DNA of 64,000 nt from Glandiceps talaboti (taxonomy: Eukaryota > Hemichordata > Enteropneusta > Spengelidae), in the NCBI RefSeq assembly GCF_964340395.1, contig NC_135561.1, forward strand, positions 1,162,501-1,226,500. Reading direction: 5' to 3'. Below, in pieces: positions 10,986 to 24,169 of the stretch. The number at the start of each line of letters is the position of its first letter. Positions within the stretch are counted from its first letter, which is position 1. The notes beneath the pieces were generated by a model. It worked only from the letters and a program-made list of their open reading frames with translations. It made no database searches and was not told the DNA's origin. The translations under genes were made by a program, and so were the position numbers.

Positions 10986-11999
10986 CGAAGAATTAATGTC
11001 ACGAACAGTTCTCAATGTCACGAATTCTTAATATCGTGTTCCCCTTGGAAATAAAACTCGTAAACGTATGTAGTTATCTTTATCGATAAAACAACAATCT
11101 ATTTAAAATTATGATTTAAAATTTCGGGGGTCTCCGTACAAAATTTTGAAATAGAAGTAAAATCTAAAACTTGTGGGGGATAGACATGGTTGATATGGTT
11201 TCAAAATAGTGGTTTTGGTTGTATGTTAACGTTGTCGGTTGGCAAAGTGCCTTTTTAAAGCACCAGTTTTGGGTTTTAAATCCCCACCATATCAATATTT
11301 TGTTGTACATACAGAAAACTACCGTACAACTAGCTATGACACGCTTTTATGATCTGCATTTATTATGAAGTTGCCACTGGCGGATGGCTAGTTTTGATAT
11401 TATTGGAAATGTCACTGATACTTTGAGTGGAGTAAAACACCCAATTGAGTCAACACATTCTATTAAAACGTTGGTAAGCTATTTTGATACAATACAATAC
11501 AAGAACGCTACAGCGAAATCGGAAGACGCTATGTAAAATGTACATAGGAAGTCCAAACAATTACTGAGACGATTTATGAGTGGCGCCAGTAATCTGGCTT
11601 GATACATTGTAGCACGATCATTCATGTGACTCCTTAGTACAATAGCTACTATTTATATAGCTTAATAGTGCCAATGAAAGTAACACGGTATGTATCTACT
11701 GATGGTCAGACTTTACCGTAAAATTCAATGAACATAATGTATGTACACATAATTACACACTAAAACCTCTTTTGACAAATCTGAGTTTACATAAAACGAT
11801 GGCGCGTGCTTGTTTATGCACAAAGAAGCTTGGTAATGGTAAGCAAATATAAGCATGTTTAATAGTATCTCTGTTAAACGTGGATGAGCTGTGGCCGTGG
11901 GAGATACTACAGCGGATTTCACAGTGCCGTTCAGTGGCGGTTTGATAAAACCACACAAAAATCAATAAGAATTGTCACAGCAAATGCTACACTTTAATG

Positions 12000-12230
12000 G
12001 GAAGATCAAAATTTGTTGTTACAATGTTACATTTAGTCTGAAATAGATAAACGTATTGAAATGACACAGACATGCAGGCGTCAATGTGTTGACATCAGCA
12101 TTTTGATAGCTGCCTGGTGGCTGGTTACTTCATTTTATTTAGACAAAATGTTACCATCTTTAAGTTTCATACGTTTTTTTTTACTAGTTTCTGTGTGATT
12201 GTATCAAACAGAACCGCTGAACGGTATTTC
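12000..12230. mobile_element. Dispersed element A, copy 3
   Basis: More diverged copy with GGAAGATCAAAA, TTTAGTCTGAAATAGATAAA, ACAGACATGCAGGCGTCAAT, CATTTTGATAGCTG, CATTTTATTTAGACAAAATG and GTTTCTGTGTGATTGTATCA in the same order as the copies at 5885 and 9170. Confidence 0.55.
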
Positions 12231-12249
12231 ACAATCCGCTGTATTTCCG

Positions 12250-14350
12250 CTGGGGTGACGTTTCCCTTTAACATTGATACATCTTGATACATTGATGCAA
12301 TGTTACCATTTTAATCCATTTACACGTGTCTGAACAAAGTTTATGTTGTTACAATGTGCTTTACTTCAGTGTCCAGGTGTGTACACTGGTTCCTGTTATC
12401 CACAATGGTGTTGGTACAAGATTACAATTTTGTTCAATGGGTCCTGTGAATTTTACAGTGCATTTATTATCATATATTGGATTTATTAAAACACAGTCAC
12501 CGTCACGCTGTGTACACGTGTATTTTATAGGCAATCATTCTATTCTTTCAGCCTTCATGAAACTGTTTGGTAAAGCTATTTATATTTCAACTAACAAGTG
12601 ACAGGTCTAAGAAATAAGAGAACTTTATAAGCTCATATTACCATAAAACATCCTTGATAATCAAACGGTCTATCTCTAATGAGAACAGCGATATTCTTCA
12701 ATAGGAAACCCTGAAACTGAGTTCAAATGACGTTCCGTTTTGCTATTCCTATATACAAGGGAAATAATATAGTCTGATGTCAGTGATGATACTATTCGTC
12801 AATTGTTAAGTACCATTATAATGTCTGCCGTCATAAATTGAGTGTAATTTTCGTTTATATGTTACTGCCCCTACATAGTTAAAATAAATTGGTTCACTAT
12901 CTACGTTAAATGGTCAAGACATTGGAATTTCAAATCTTATATATCTTCATGACATTTTGGGAAATATTTAATGTAAATACCGTTTATACAATTGAGATTT
13001 CTAAAATGTCGAGATTGAACATAGACAAACATGGACACATTGTTATGTTCAATGTATATAACATGTTTTTCAAAAGTTTATCTGGTGGCCAATATATTAA
13101 TGTACAAAAATCGACAGTTGAGTCAATAATGATGTTGAGCTGACTTAAGACAAAACAGTGATTTTGGTTGTATTTTAAAGTTGTCGCTCTGTCAATATAG
13201 GATTATGTACATCGAATCAGCAATGCCTGACTAGACGGCAGAAAAAAAACTAGAACTGCTATCGAACCAAAGAATTGCATGATAACTCCGTTTACACCGG
13301 TAATCGGAAGTCATCAACCTAATATCATATAGCAGGCCTGTAATCCAAATGCTGCAAAAATAAGCTATCGCTTCTATACATATTCAGCTTGACTTGAAAA
13401 AGCGTGCCTCGTGGACCTATTATATTGACTAGACACTCAACTACACAATTTTAGCAATAATTGCATAGATGATATTTATACACCCTTTTCCTAGTCAGTC
13501 GTAAAAAAAGAGCTACAATCATGGAACTATTACTGTTGGGCTGTATTTATAATAAATTGATGTAAACCGCCTCGGGGAATTGTCATGATGTTACCACGGT
13601 AGGTTTGGAGTAAAGAACACCCTATGCAATTGTCCAACGCCTGATGTCTACTTCCTGAGTACAATACACTAACTTTGTTGTATCTTGACGATGACTCGTA
13701 TCGTATTTCAATGGTAATATCAAGGTTCAAATTTGTTGATTCGAATACCTTTCGATGGCAAGCTGTAATATCTCAATATTTATTTGTTGGCTAGTCTGTC
13801 GTCTGAGGGGACCATAAAAGTTCAGAGTCGTTTTTGAGAAATATAAACTTTGAAATGGAAACCTCGATGTAACAGATCATGAATGCTTTCAACACACAAA
13901 TAAAGCCCCTTTTTTACATCCCACGAACCACCTTTCGCGATATAGAGCCGCAGTTATGAAGTGGGCCGAATAGCAGTAATTTATATTTTAAAATATTATG
14001 ATGGAGGGGGTAGAAATTTAACCATGTTTGCTCGTTTGTTTGCTCGATTGCTTGCTTGCTTGCTTTCTTTTTATAAAGTCATATGCAAGCTTGCGCGAAT
14101 GTTCATTCAGTAAATTAGAGAGGTTTAGATGCGCGTATTGACGTGTGTGCTATACGCGTAGCGTCATAGTCACGTGATTCGAAGCAACCCAGGCGTTCTG
14201 TATCAGAAAATGCGATGCTACACGTGAAAATTACGGTCAACTGTAACGATGTGTTAAGATTTTGCCATTTTCTTTTATTGAATGTCGTATTTTTGTATAC
14301 GAAAGTTAGGAGGCAAAACTGTAAACTAATTTTCGTGTATGTAGTTGCGA
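12250..14350. other. No supported gene, AT-rich unique sequence
   Basis: Short open frames (for example 12326-12601 plus and 13530-13730 minus) show no domain, no coding-like composition and no clear splice context. A CpG-containing patch around 14125-14230 has no long open frame. Confidence 0.6.
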
Positions 14351-14355
14351 GAAAA

Positions 14356-14395
<40 letters not shown>

Positions 14396-14400
14396 GTCTG

Positions 14401-14488
<88 letters not shown>

Positions 14489-14489
14489 A
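14356..14489. repeat. (TCTA)n microsatellite
   Basis: About 33 TCTA units with one TCTGTCTG interruption near 14393-14402. The YLSIYLSI frames are spurious. Confidence 0.97.
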
Positions 14490-14499
14490 TGTTATTTTG

Positions 14500-17400
14500 C
14501 GGGTGTGGAGGTATCTTTCTTTTCCCTCTTGTCTACCTTGTCTGTTTCTGTCTGTCTCCCTGGCTGTCTCCCTGCTTCTCTCTGCTCGTAACACATTTTA
14601 TTTTATCTTAGAATAACAAATTCATGGTTTTTAGGACGTGACTCACAAAATTTTGAAACCTACAACGTGGGTGTGGTTCGTGTTTGTTACTTGTTTGTAA
14701 AAGTTGTTTTTACCATTTGCCAACGACTGGTCCCGAGGTGATAATGGTTTATTATAAATAGGTATGGCTTATTAGCAACACCTGTTTACTGTAAGGAGAT
14801 GTTCATGTCGTGACACGTGATCACCATTTCGTTCATGGCCACGGTTGTTATTAGATGACATAGTAACGGCTACTCTAAGTGCTAACTGTAACAACGGTGG
14901 TCTTTCGTGCATTCGAATAAAGGGGGCAAATTATTCACATGTAATAGTGCCTTGGCAGAAGTATGTGGAGAGCCGTTCTCCTTTTTTACAAAATAAATTA
15001 ATTATATAGCGTAATCGATATCAATTTACTAGGACGGGATGAGGCATGTTATGAAAAGATTGGGTAAATATGTCTTTGATAATATTTTTTTTAAAAGCAC
15101 TCATGAAAATATTACATTTGGAATGGAAATCAAGATACAGGGCTTGCTTCGCTGTTTTAATTCTTTGTTAAGAACACAATTTGACGAAGGTCACAAACAA
15201 GTTGAATCAATAACAAGGAGTTTGTGAACACTATAACAGTGGTACGCTCTGTACCAAGAACCAAACAGAGATCACATTATCAATAAAGAAAGGTACGCAT
15301 TTACTGACAAGGAAATCTAAATCGACATAGTATGCTGTGGTACTTAGATAATAATAATAATTTATTGTAAAGACCATTAAACACAAATGTCTCAACGGTC
15401 TGCACATAAAAAAATCACACAATTTACAAACATGATTCAGATTTGTAAAAAAAATACATAATAAAACTGTCAATCACAACATATCATAAAATAACAAAAG
15501 TTTGGTTAAATCAACAAAAGAAACAACACAGGTCACACCACAGAAACCCACCACAAAAAATCTCGTCATTGTTACTGTTGAACCACTACAACAATGCAAT
15601 AACATTGTCATTGACCAAGTATGAGCGTTTGTAGATATACAGAAAGAAGACTTTGAAATTGATAATGAGATATTTTTTAACCAATATGCTATGATATGAT
15701 ATTGTTGATATCGTATGTGAATCTCTAGTGAGAGATGTAGTAGTGGATAAATGCCATTCAACATGTTTATGGACTGCACTAGTATGCTTCTCTGTGAAGT
15801 ATTTGTAATAGCAGAGATACAGGTTATAACCCCTTATATGTGTACTAGCTACTGCTTAATTTGGGTCTCTCTCATTATGTTTTTCACGTCTTTTGTGACA
15901 GCTGACAGCATGGATGACAAGTTGATCAATAAGATTAGACGTTTATTCACGTCTAAGTTATCTGAATGTTTTATAAGATGTAATAATTATGGCGCCTTCC
16001 TGACATTTAAATTATGAAGATACAACGAAAAATCAATTTTTTCACTTCTTTAATATATTTTATTTCATCTATGAGAGATCCTGTCCTGAGATAAATAACA
16101 TCAATTTGACTTCATGACACTGTTTTGTTTAACTTTCCACACTTTGCGTGAAATTCACTAGATTTTAGCAAAATACATTCTAGAGACATTTCATAAGGGG
16201 AAGACGCCGTGTCGTTTCATAATACATTCCATCTCAGACCCGGTAGTGGTCTGAGATTCCATTTACAACTAAGACTTATTTACAAAAAAGTATAAAAATT
16301 TATTTCAAATCTAAGTCACGAACTTTACCATTAATCAATTTGTAGAAATGAAATGACAAACCTTAAGTTGATGTTTCCAGCATAAGACAAAATGCCAGAA
16401 AGTATGACAAACATAGGTCGTGGCGGGCGCTATCATTGAACAAATTTGCTCTCGATTCTTCATGTTCAGCCGGAGGGAAATAAATATAGTGACGTCATAA
16501 AGTACGATAATTTCCTGTTATCAATATCAATATATGTATTAAGTAAATTACAGTTATATGATAGATGTAAACTTTATGTTGTAAACTATTTAACTTGGTA
16601 AACACACATCAGTATAAAATTATACCACGTTTATGACGTACTTCAACATTAAATGGCACAAAACGTTATTGACTAAATAGAGCCCCCCCCCCCCTTACTA
16701 CTAACGCTATTGATTAAATAGATTCCCCTTAGTACTTACGTCATAGACTTTATGGGTAAAGACTATCTTACAAAATGTGTTTCCGTTCATTCTCCCAGAC
16801 ATCTCAATTTGTTTCCTTTCATTCTCCCAGACATCTTAATATAAATGATATCGATACAGTCATTTGAGCAATAAAATGAAGGGATAGTGATAGCATCGTG
16901 AAATAATCCATATTCATAATTATATTGATCACGTTTGTAAGTTACATGATTTAAGAGCCCTCAGTCTTCTAGAAGCCAAGATCTACTAACGATTTGTGAC
17001 TGTGTCGCTCGTAAACTATTTGAACAGTTCAATATTGTTGTTCTTTTATATTTTTATCATTCGTAATGGCCAAAAAATGCAATGAGAACCTCATGTGCCT
17101 ACGTATTTATAAAATAAAAACGGAATTTTGATGCAAACCATTATAATTATATTTCCCTCTGCTAAGACTGAATAATACTTAGTCTAATGTATTTATTGTG
17201 TACCCTAGCCTAACTATTAAATGATCAAGAGAAATAATAATAGGGTTGGTGATGTGAGAGTAAACTCCATGTTTTCAAGATAGTCATTGTTCCAGCTATA
17301 CCCAATGCAAAATATATGGACAGCTATGGACAGTTAGAACCACTGGCCCCCAGGCGTGCCTGAGCTACAATACAGAAAGTTGTTTGGCTACAACACTAGT

Positions 17401-17700
17401 ACTATCGGTGTCCATATTGGATATTCTCCCATATTGCCGTGATGAATTTAGAGGGTACAAGACATTCAAAGTCTTTTAACTATGCCAACTTGGGATTCAA
17501 TTATGCATCATGTTACTTGCGATAGTGAACTGTGGCAGTCACCGAAAATCCGTATTGAAGGTTTCAGGTAAACGGAAGGACAATTTCATGGTTGTTTTGA
17601 GAGAGTTTAAAATTATAAATACGGTGCATATACACACATACTGTGTATGTAGTGACCAAGGGTCATATTATGTCTTATATTGCAATAAATATACTGTCTG
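14500..17700. other. No supported gene, AT-rich sequence
   Basis: Includes a short (TAA)n at 15346-15364 and a C-run at 16682-16694. An open frame at 15751-16017 has an acceptor-like TCTTTTGTGACAG before a short Met frame, but nothing in it is recognisable. Confidence 0.55.
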
Positions 17701-17724
17701 CTAACTGTAACCTGAAAATGAACG

Positions 17725-17875
17725 TCGTCTGGCATGCCACCATCTTACTAACATTGCTACACTTTGCAACCTGAATATACAAATTCTTACTAACACTGCT
17801 AAATTGTATCGTCCTACTCAAAACTCTTGCAAACCTTGCTACATTTTATCGTCTGACTTGATATAATTAGAAGCA
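17725..17875 (-). repeat. About 50-bp motif array B, inverted relative to 34680-34965
   Basis: Three diverged units around CTTACTAACATTGCTACA and TTTATCGTCTGACTTGA. The same motif on the other strand (TGTAGCAATGTTAGTAGGA) makes the arrays at 26760-27115 and 34680-34965. A single unit in the opposite orientation lies at 18461-18510. Confidence 0.6.
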
Positions 17876-17899
17876 CAACTTATACATGTTAAAGCTGCA

Positions 17900-18425
17900 A
17901 TAATGGAAATTTAAAAAAAAAATATTCTGTTGTGTACAATAATACTTACTCGTTATATCGTACACCCGTCAAAATTATCTCATCACCTGTTGATTTTGTA
18001 GCTGTATACAAGACGAATCAAATCAAATAAAATTGATTTATGGGTCCCCTCAAAAATCAGCGCCCTCAACGGCAATCATGATTTCAACCTGCTTCTATAC
18101 TGCTTATGGATAATATCGACCACTGGTTAACATCTAAAATTTCTAATTATTGGTATTGTAACCATTTTCAGTGAATATAATGTGATTGTTTGATCGAAAA
18201 ATGGTACTCCAGTAATACGTACAGTTTGAACATGGTAACAGACACAAGCCAAGCTTTCGCTGTAGATTTCAACTTACCACTACACTACCTATAAATAAGA
18301 CTGACCACTAATAGTGATACAATGTCTTTTTATATAAATAAATTACCAATTTTTAGTGAACATATCTTTGGGTATTTGATGAAAAAATATCTCAGTTACA
18401 GCTAGTGTATATTTAAGTGTTCAGA
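17900..18425. mobile_element. Dispersed element B, copy 1 (about 0.5 kb)
   Basis: Aligns block by block with 39515-40140: AATACTTACTCGT, TCATGATTTCAACCT, TTCTATACTGCTTATGGATA, ATAATATCGACCACTG, ATTATTGGTATTGTAAC, TTTTCAGTGAATATAATGTG and TTTAGTGAACATATCTTTG. There is no long open frame. It is flanked by array-B motifs in opposite orientations. Confidence 0.65.
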
Positions 18426-18597
18426 TCTCTCTAAAGGTAGTTCATGAATATAAAATATAGGAACGTTAGTAAGATTTGTATTACTCGGACTCCAGACGAT
18501 GAAATATAACAAAGTTAATAAAATATTTTGTCGAGCCACACGGGGCTTCTGTTTCAAATTAACTGGCTTTCATTGTTTAGCCAGAGGTAGACAGATA

Positions 18598-18688
18598 TAC
18601 ATCGTTGACACACAATATAGTAATACTAATGTAAAGATAATCAACACAATATAGTAATACTAATGTACAGATAATCAACACAATAAAT
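18598..18688. repeat. Short tandem repeat, about 37 bp, 2+ copies
   Basis: CACAATATAGTAATACTAAT followed by GTA(A/C)AGATAATCAA, repeated twice, with a partial third copy. Confidence 0.85.
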
Positions 18689-18699
18689 ATTGTATGTGT

Positions 18700-20590
18700 A
18701 CTCATATGAAAATACCACAGGGAACAGACATAAATTCGCTTCGCAAGATTTGTTTTGTATACTGGATTACCTTAGCTATATATTTTTAGTACACACATTG
18801 ATGATAACAAAGTGCATGTTTCCATAAGGCTTGTTGATAGAGTGGTCATATGGGTGGAGCAAAATAAAAATTCCATCTTTATAAGTGAATAATTATAAAA
18901 AAATTATTCTTTTGCTTAAAACAAGAAACTTTTTACACATTGAATTACCGCCTTGTTATTCTTGAGTTACAACCATGGACTTTATCTATGTTATTTCTGG
19001 TTCATTTATCATTTAGAAAATCATCGTCAAGTATTTTTTTTGTTAAACCAAAGTACTTCTATGTCTCCACTTTAACTTTAATGCGTCACTTACATATTTA
19101 TTAATTTCCAATAACTAATAAGCAATATCTCTAGTATTCAAGTTTCAAATTCACTGTACTTTGTTCATACATTGCTAATAACAAAGTGCATGCGTTCTAT
19201 ATGTTCCCGTAGCTTTCAATTATAACTTGAAGTCATTTGGATACTTAATGACATTTCCCAATCAGGTGATATACTGTATATGGTAGCTCACAATTTGGAA
19301 TCGCATTCTGACAATGTGTGTAGAATCGTAAGGCTTACCTTGGTATTACATTGATTTGAAATGGAGTCCATAGTTTAATAGAGCCTCTAACATTGCAATG
19401 ACAATGTGATGTAACCCCAGCTCACCACGAGACTGTTCATATATCTATTGCAGAACTAATTTCAATTAATCGGATGTGTCTACTGTTTTTTAGTTCATCT
19501 TTGAAATAATAATACAGGTGAAGTAAATAATTTAGCATTCAATTTTATATTGTTTGTTATCTTCTTGATTCGATTAAGTTATGAATAAATCAATTTAATA
19601 ATACATGTACTATGATACGATGTGAACAGCAAGTCATAATTAGTTTGCTTGGTACATTGTGTATGAGTCTGATTAGTGGTCGGCTAGTTATTCGGGTCAA
19701 TCTCAGTACCATTACTCTTGATTGAACTGTTCTTCGTATTATGAAAAAAAGGTCGCACTGATGCAAACGTAAGCAGATAATGCAAATGTGGAGGCACAAG
19801 CTGAGTCTATATGTTTAGGTGAAGATTTTACCGCATATTTACATGTAAAGGTACTTGCATTATTGGACCTGTTGAAGCAAACGTAATCATCCCTTGGAGT
19901 TGAATGAACCCAAACCTGGCATCATAATCGATCTGATGACGTAATGACTAATGCATTATACGTATCAGAAAATCTCTAATATGCAATCAACTTTTCTAAT
20001 AATGCCAGAAGACGAACGTAATGTTAAAGAAGATATGCACTGACATTAACATGATACTGAAATGTGGTTTTATTTAAGTGATTGTAACTTGAGTAGAAAG
20101 CTTATAAACTCAGCTTGTGCCGCTATCAACAAGAATATTAAAAGTTCATGAAATTAAATGTAAGAACTAACCGACTAGTGAAGCAGATAATCAGCTTACG
20201 CATGCAAATCTATCGTTTTACAATAATCACCAGATCTAAACCGAATACCTTCCGTAGACTAATTATATTCTTCAAGATTTCACAATGGGTAATTACCACA
20301 ATACATTGAGTCATAGCACGACATTGTGATGTTATGTACTAAGGTATATTACGTTTGAATCATGCATTCTTTACATCACACACAAAAACATTTATTATGC
20401 AAATAAGCCATGAATATGCATATGATATTTATAGAATCTAATATGTATGTAATCATGATACTCTAGTCTGAAAGTTTCAAGGAGTGGTTCTTTATATTGC
20501 CTTGTTTTGTCTTGTCTTGTTTTATAATGTTCTGTTAGATTCCAAGAGTGCTCTCGTTTGATTAGGGCTTCAAACTCTATAGGTTACTGA
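18700..20590. other. No supported gene, AT-rich unique sequence
   Basis: Nothing beyond short chance open frames and AT-rich sequence was seen. Confidence 0.6.
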
Positions 20591-20595
20591 TCATT

Positions 20596-22115
20596 TGTTC
20601 ATATGTAGATATAAATGACGATTTGTACATTTGTAGATATAAATGACGATTTGTTCATAAATGATGATTTGTACATATGTAGATATCAATGATGATTTTC
20701 ACATATGTAGATATAAATAATGATTTGTACATATGTAGATATAAATAATGATTTGTACATATGTAGATATAAATAATGATTTGTACATATCTAGATATAA
20801 ATGATGATTTTCACATATGTAGATATAAATAATGATTTGTACATATGTAGATATAAATGACGATTTGTACATATGTAGATATAAATGATGATTTGTACAT
20901 ATGTCGATATAAATGATGATTTTCACATATGTAAATATAAATAATGATTTGTACATATGTAGATATAAATGATGATTTGTACATATGTAGATATAAATGA
21001 TGATTTGCACATATGTAGATATAAATGATGATTTTCACATATGTAGATATAAATAATGATTTGTACATATGTAGATATAAATGACGATTTGTACATAAGT
21101 AGATATAAATGATGATTTGTACATATGTCGATATAAATGATGATTTGTACATATCTAGATATAAATGACGATTTGTACATATGTAGATATAAATAATGAT
21201 TTGTACATATGTAGATATAAATGATGATTTGTACATATGTAGATATAAATGACGATTTGTACATATGTAGATATAAATAATGATTTGTACATATGTAGAT
21301 ATAAATGATGATTTGTACATATCTAGATATAAATGACGATTTGTACATATGTAGATATCAATAATGATTTGTACATATGTAGATATAAATAATGATTTGT
21401 ACATATCTAGATATAAATGACGATTTGTACATATGTAGATATAAATGACGATTTGTACATATCTAGATATAAATGATGATTTGTATATATGTAGATATCA
21501 ATAATGATTTGTACATATGTAGATATAAATGACGATTTGTACATATGTAGATATCAATAATGATTTGTACATATGTAGATATAAATAATGATTTGTACAT
21601 ATCTAGATATAAATGACGATTTGTACATATGTAGATATAAATGACGATTTGTACATATCTAGATATAAATGATGATTTGTATATATGTAGATATCAATAA
21701 TGATTTGTACATATGTAGATATAAATAATGATTTGTACATATCTAGATATAAATGACGATTTGTACATATGTAGATATAAATGACGATTTGTACATATCT
21801 AGATATAAATGATGATTTGTACATATGTAGATATCAATAATGATTTGTACATATGTAGATATAAATAATGATTTGTACATATCTAGATATAAATGACGAT
21901 TTGTACATATGTAGATATAAATGACGATTTGTACATATGTAGATATAAATGACGATTTGTACATATCTAGATATAAATGATGATTTGTATATATGTAAAT
22001 ATAAATGATGATTTGTATATATGTAAATATAGATGACGATTTGTACATATGTAAATATAGATGACGATTTGTACAAATCATCATTTATAAATAATGATTT
22101 GTACATACATATCTA
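20596..22115. repeat. 28-bp minisatellite, about 54 units, with higher-order variants
   Basis: The unit is GATTTGTACATATGTAGATA followed by TAAATGAC/TAAATAAT. Variants include CATATCTAG, TATATATGTAG, GATATCAATAA and TTTTCACATATG. Variant strings recur as blocks (for example the TATATATGTAGATATC unit at about 21483 and again about 196 bp later), which indicates multi-unit duplications. The reading frame shifts with every unit. Confidence 0.95.
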
Positions 22116-22139
22116 TTGACATCATTAGTTGTAAATTAG

Positions 22140-22860
22140 AACGCTACGACGAACTGAAAATTATTTGGAATATCGAATAATCTTTTAGATATTGCGTTAC
22201 TAGCCAAACATTAACGCATGTATTACTCAAGCGTTTAGTATATAATGTGTCACTCTTTTAAATAACAACAGGATGATTGTTTCTGTTTAAAGAGTAACAA
22301 CTCTGTCAGCCTGGGGGCCAAAAGGAAGTATCTACATGTTAAGCACATTATCTACGTGCTTTTATTACTCAAACGTCAATATTATCTCTGTGTTAGCAAT
22401 TAATTTTGTATCAATATCAGAGAAAGTGTATCCAATAAAAAAATGGAATTCGGAGATTAATTCTGTTCCAATCGTAAGTTGGCAAAATAGAATAACTGGA
22501 GGATATGTTGAATGATTTATGAAAAGTAGTTTTGCAATTAGTCTTTAGCAACATACCGATCCATTGAATGGCCAACAGTTATCATAATAATAATAATTAA
22601 TATCATGGTAGATCGTGCATGATATTTATGTGTATTTTTTTAAATATTGCAATATGATTTCATCATATATTATACCATGCAGCGTCCCAGCAATCTACAA
22701 GCGTGGTTAGGTTGTTCAAGTACTCGTGACTTATTTCCTGTGAATTCCCAAGACACCCTAGGCCTGTCACAGGTCTACTATGAAATCAAATCATGAATAA
22801 TGACATGGAATGGTGTTGTATGATATAAAAAATATAATCTATTCTGACATTTTAGACTGG
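22140..22860. other. No supported gene
   Basis: AT-rich sequence between the 28-bp array and the G/C-run cluster; nothing coding was recognised. Confidence 0.55.
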
Positions 22861-22870
22861 GGTCAGAATT

Positions 22871-23030
22871 TATGGCGGGGGGGGGGGGGGGGCCTGGGGA
22901 GAAATTATTTTGGTCAAAAAAAATTGTCATGGACCCTGAAATGAACCCAATAATTCTAGTAGTCCCCCCCCCCCGCCACCTCCCGGCTGCACATGTAATT
23001 ATACAGTACAACACCCCCCCCCCCCCTCAC
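22871..23030. repeat. G-run and C-run cluster, partly inverted
   Basis: A run of about 16 G after ATGGC (about 22875-22892) faces a run of C followed by GCCACC (about 22966-22980). TGGCGGGGGGGG and CCCCCCCCGCCA are therefore inverted. A third C-run lies at about 23011-23026. Confidence 0.85.
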
Positions 23031-23195
23031 GCTCCACTTAGAGATGTACAGTATAGTATGGCGGAGAGATTTCTTCACAAATAGATATGGGCTTTGCGAA
23101 AAAGGTTTCACATTGGGCTGTAACCTTTACTTGGTAATACTTAGCCAGCAGGGTTTTCTCTTTCAATCTTGATTTTTGGCAGAAACAGCATCCCC

Positions 23196-23198
23196 CAT

Positions 23199-23294
<96 letters not shown>

Positions 23295-23319
23295 AACAAA
23301 CAAACAAACAAACAAACAA

Positions 23320-23360
<41 letters not shown>
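23196..23360. repeat. (CAGA)n-(CAAA)n-(CAGA)n microsatellite
   Basis: CAGA tetranucleotides with an internal block of about nine CAAA units at about 23288-23324. Confidence 0.97.
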
Positions 23361-23450
23361 GGAAGGCATACGCGTACACAAATGCATTCGCATTGCTGTC
23401 ACCCTAAATATAGGTTCTAGAAGTAATTGCAGCGAAACCCCGAGAAATTT

Positions 23451-23622
23451 TCTAATAACTAAATTTTCTAATGGCTTCGAGAATGTAACTAAATGTTCTA
23501 ATGGCTTCGAGAATGTAACTAAATTTTCTAATGGCTTCTAAAATGTAACTAAATTTTTTAATAGCTTCGAGAATGTAACTAAATTTTCTAATGGTTTCGA
23601 GAATGTAACTAAATTTTCTAAC
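23451..23622. repeat. 30-bp tandem repeat, about 6 copies
   Basis: Units of AACTAAATTTTCTAATGGCT followed by TCGAGAATGT, with point variants. Confidence 0.93.
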
Positions 23623-23867
23623 GCCCTTGACCTGCCTTCATAATTATCTATAGGGATCTGTATAACTGCGGTGTAGGTCCTGGGTAAGGAATAACACACT
23701 GGGGGAGAGTATTAGTCAGAATGGTTTTTGACAGTGACTGCCATTTTAAAGGCATCACAAGATTTAGCACACACAGTACTATTGTCCAGATAGTTCCAGT
23801 CTACCAGTGTTTTTACAAAGAATGACTGTTTATATTGAGCAGGATATATTTCATTAATATTTCACTC

Positions 23868-24164
<297 letters not shown>

Positions 24165-24169
24165 TTGGT

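Noticed and set aside
11725-11965. Two overlapping minus frames, one reading GFIKPPLNGTVKSAVVSP
   Set aside because: The composition is somewhat coding-like, but no convincing acceptor and donor pair or family match was found; not strong enough to list.
15751-16017. Frame with acceptor-like TTTTGTGACAG before MDDKLINKIRRLF
   Set aside because: Short, unrecognised, AT-rich and without a partner exon.
20811-21404. A 197-codon open frame on the minus strand
   Set aside because: Lies wholly in the 28-bp satellite, whose frame rotates with every unit.
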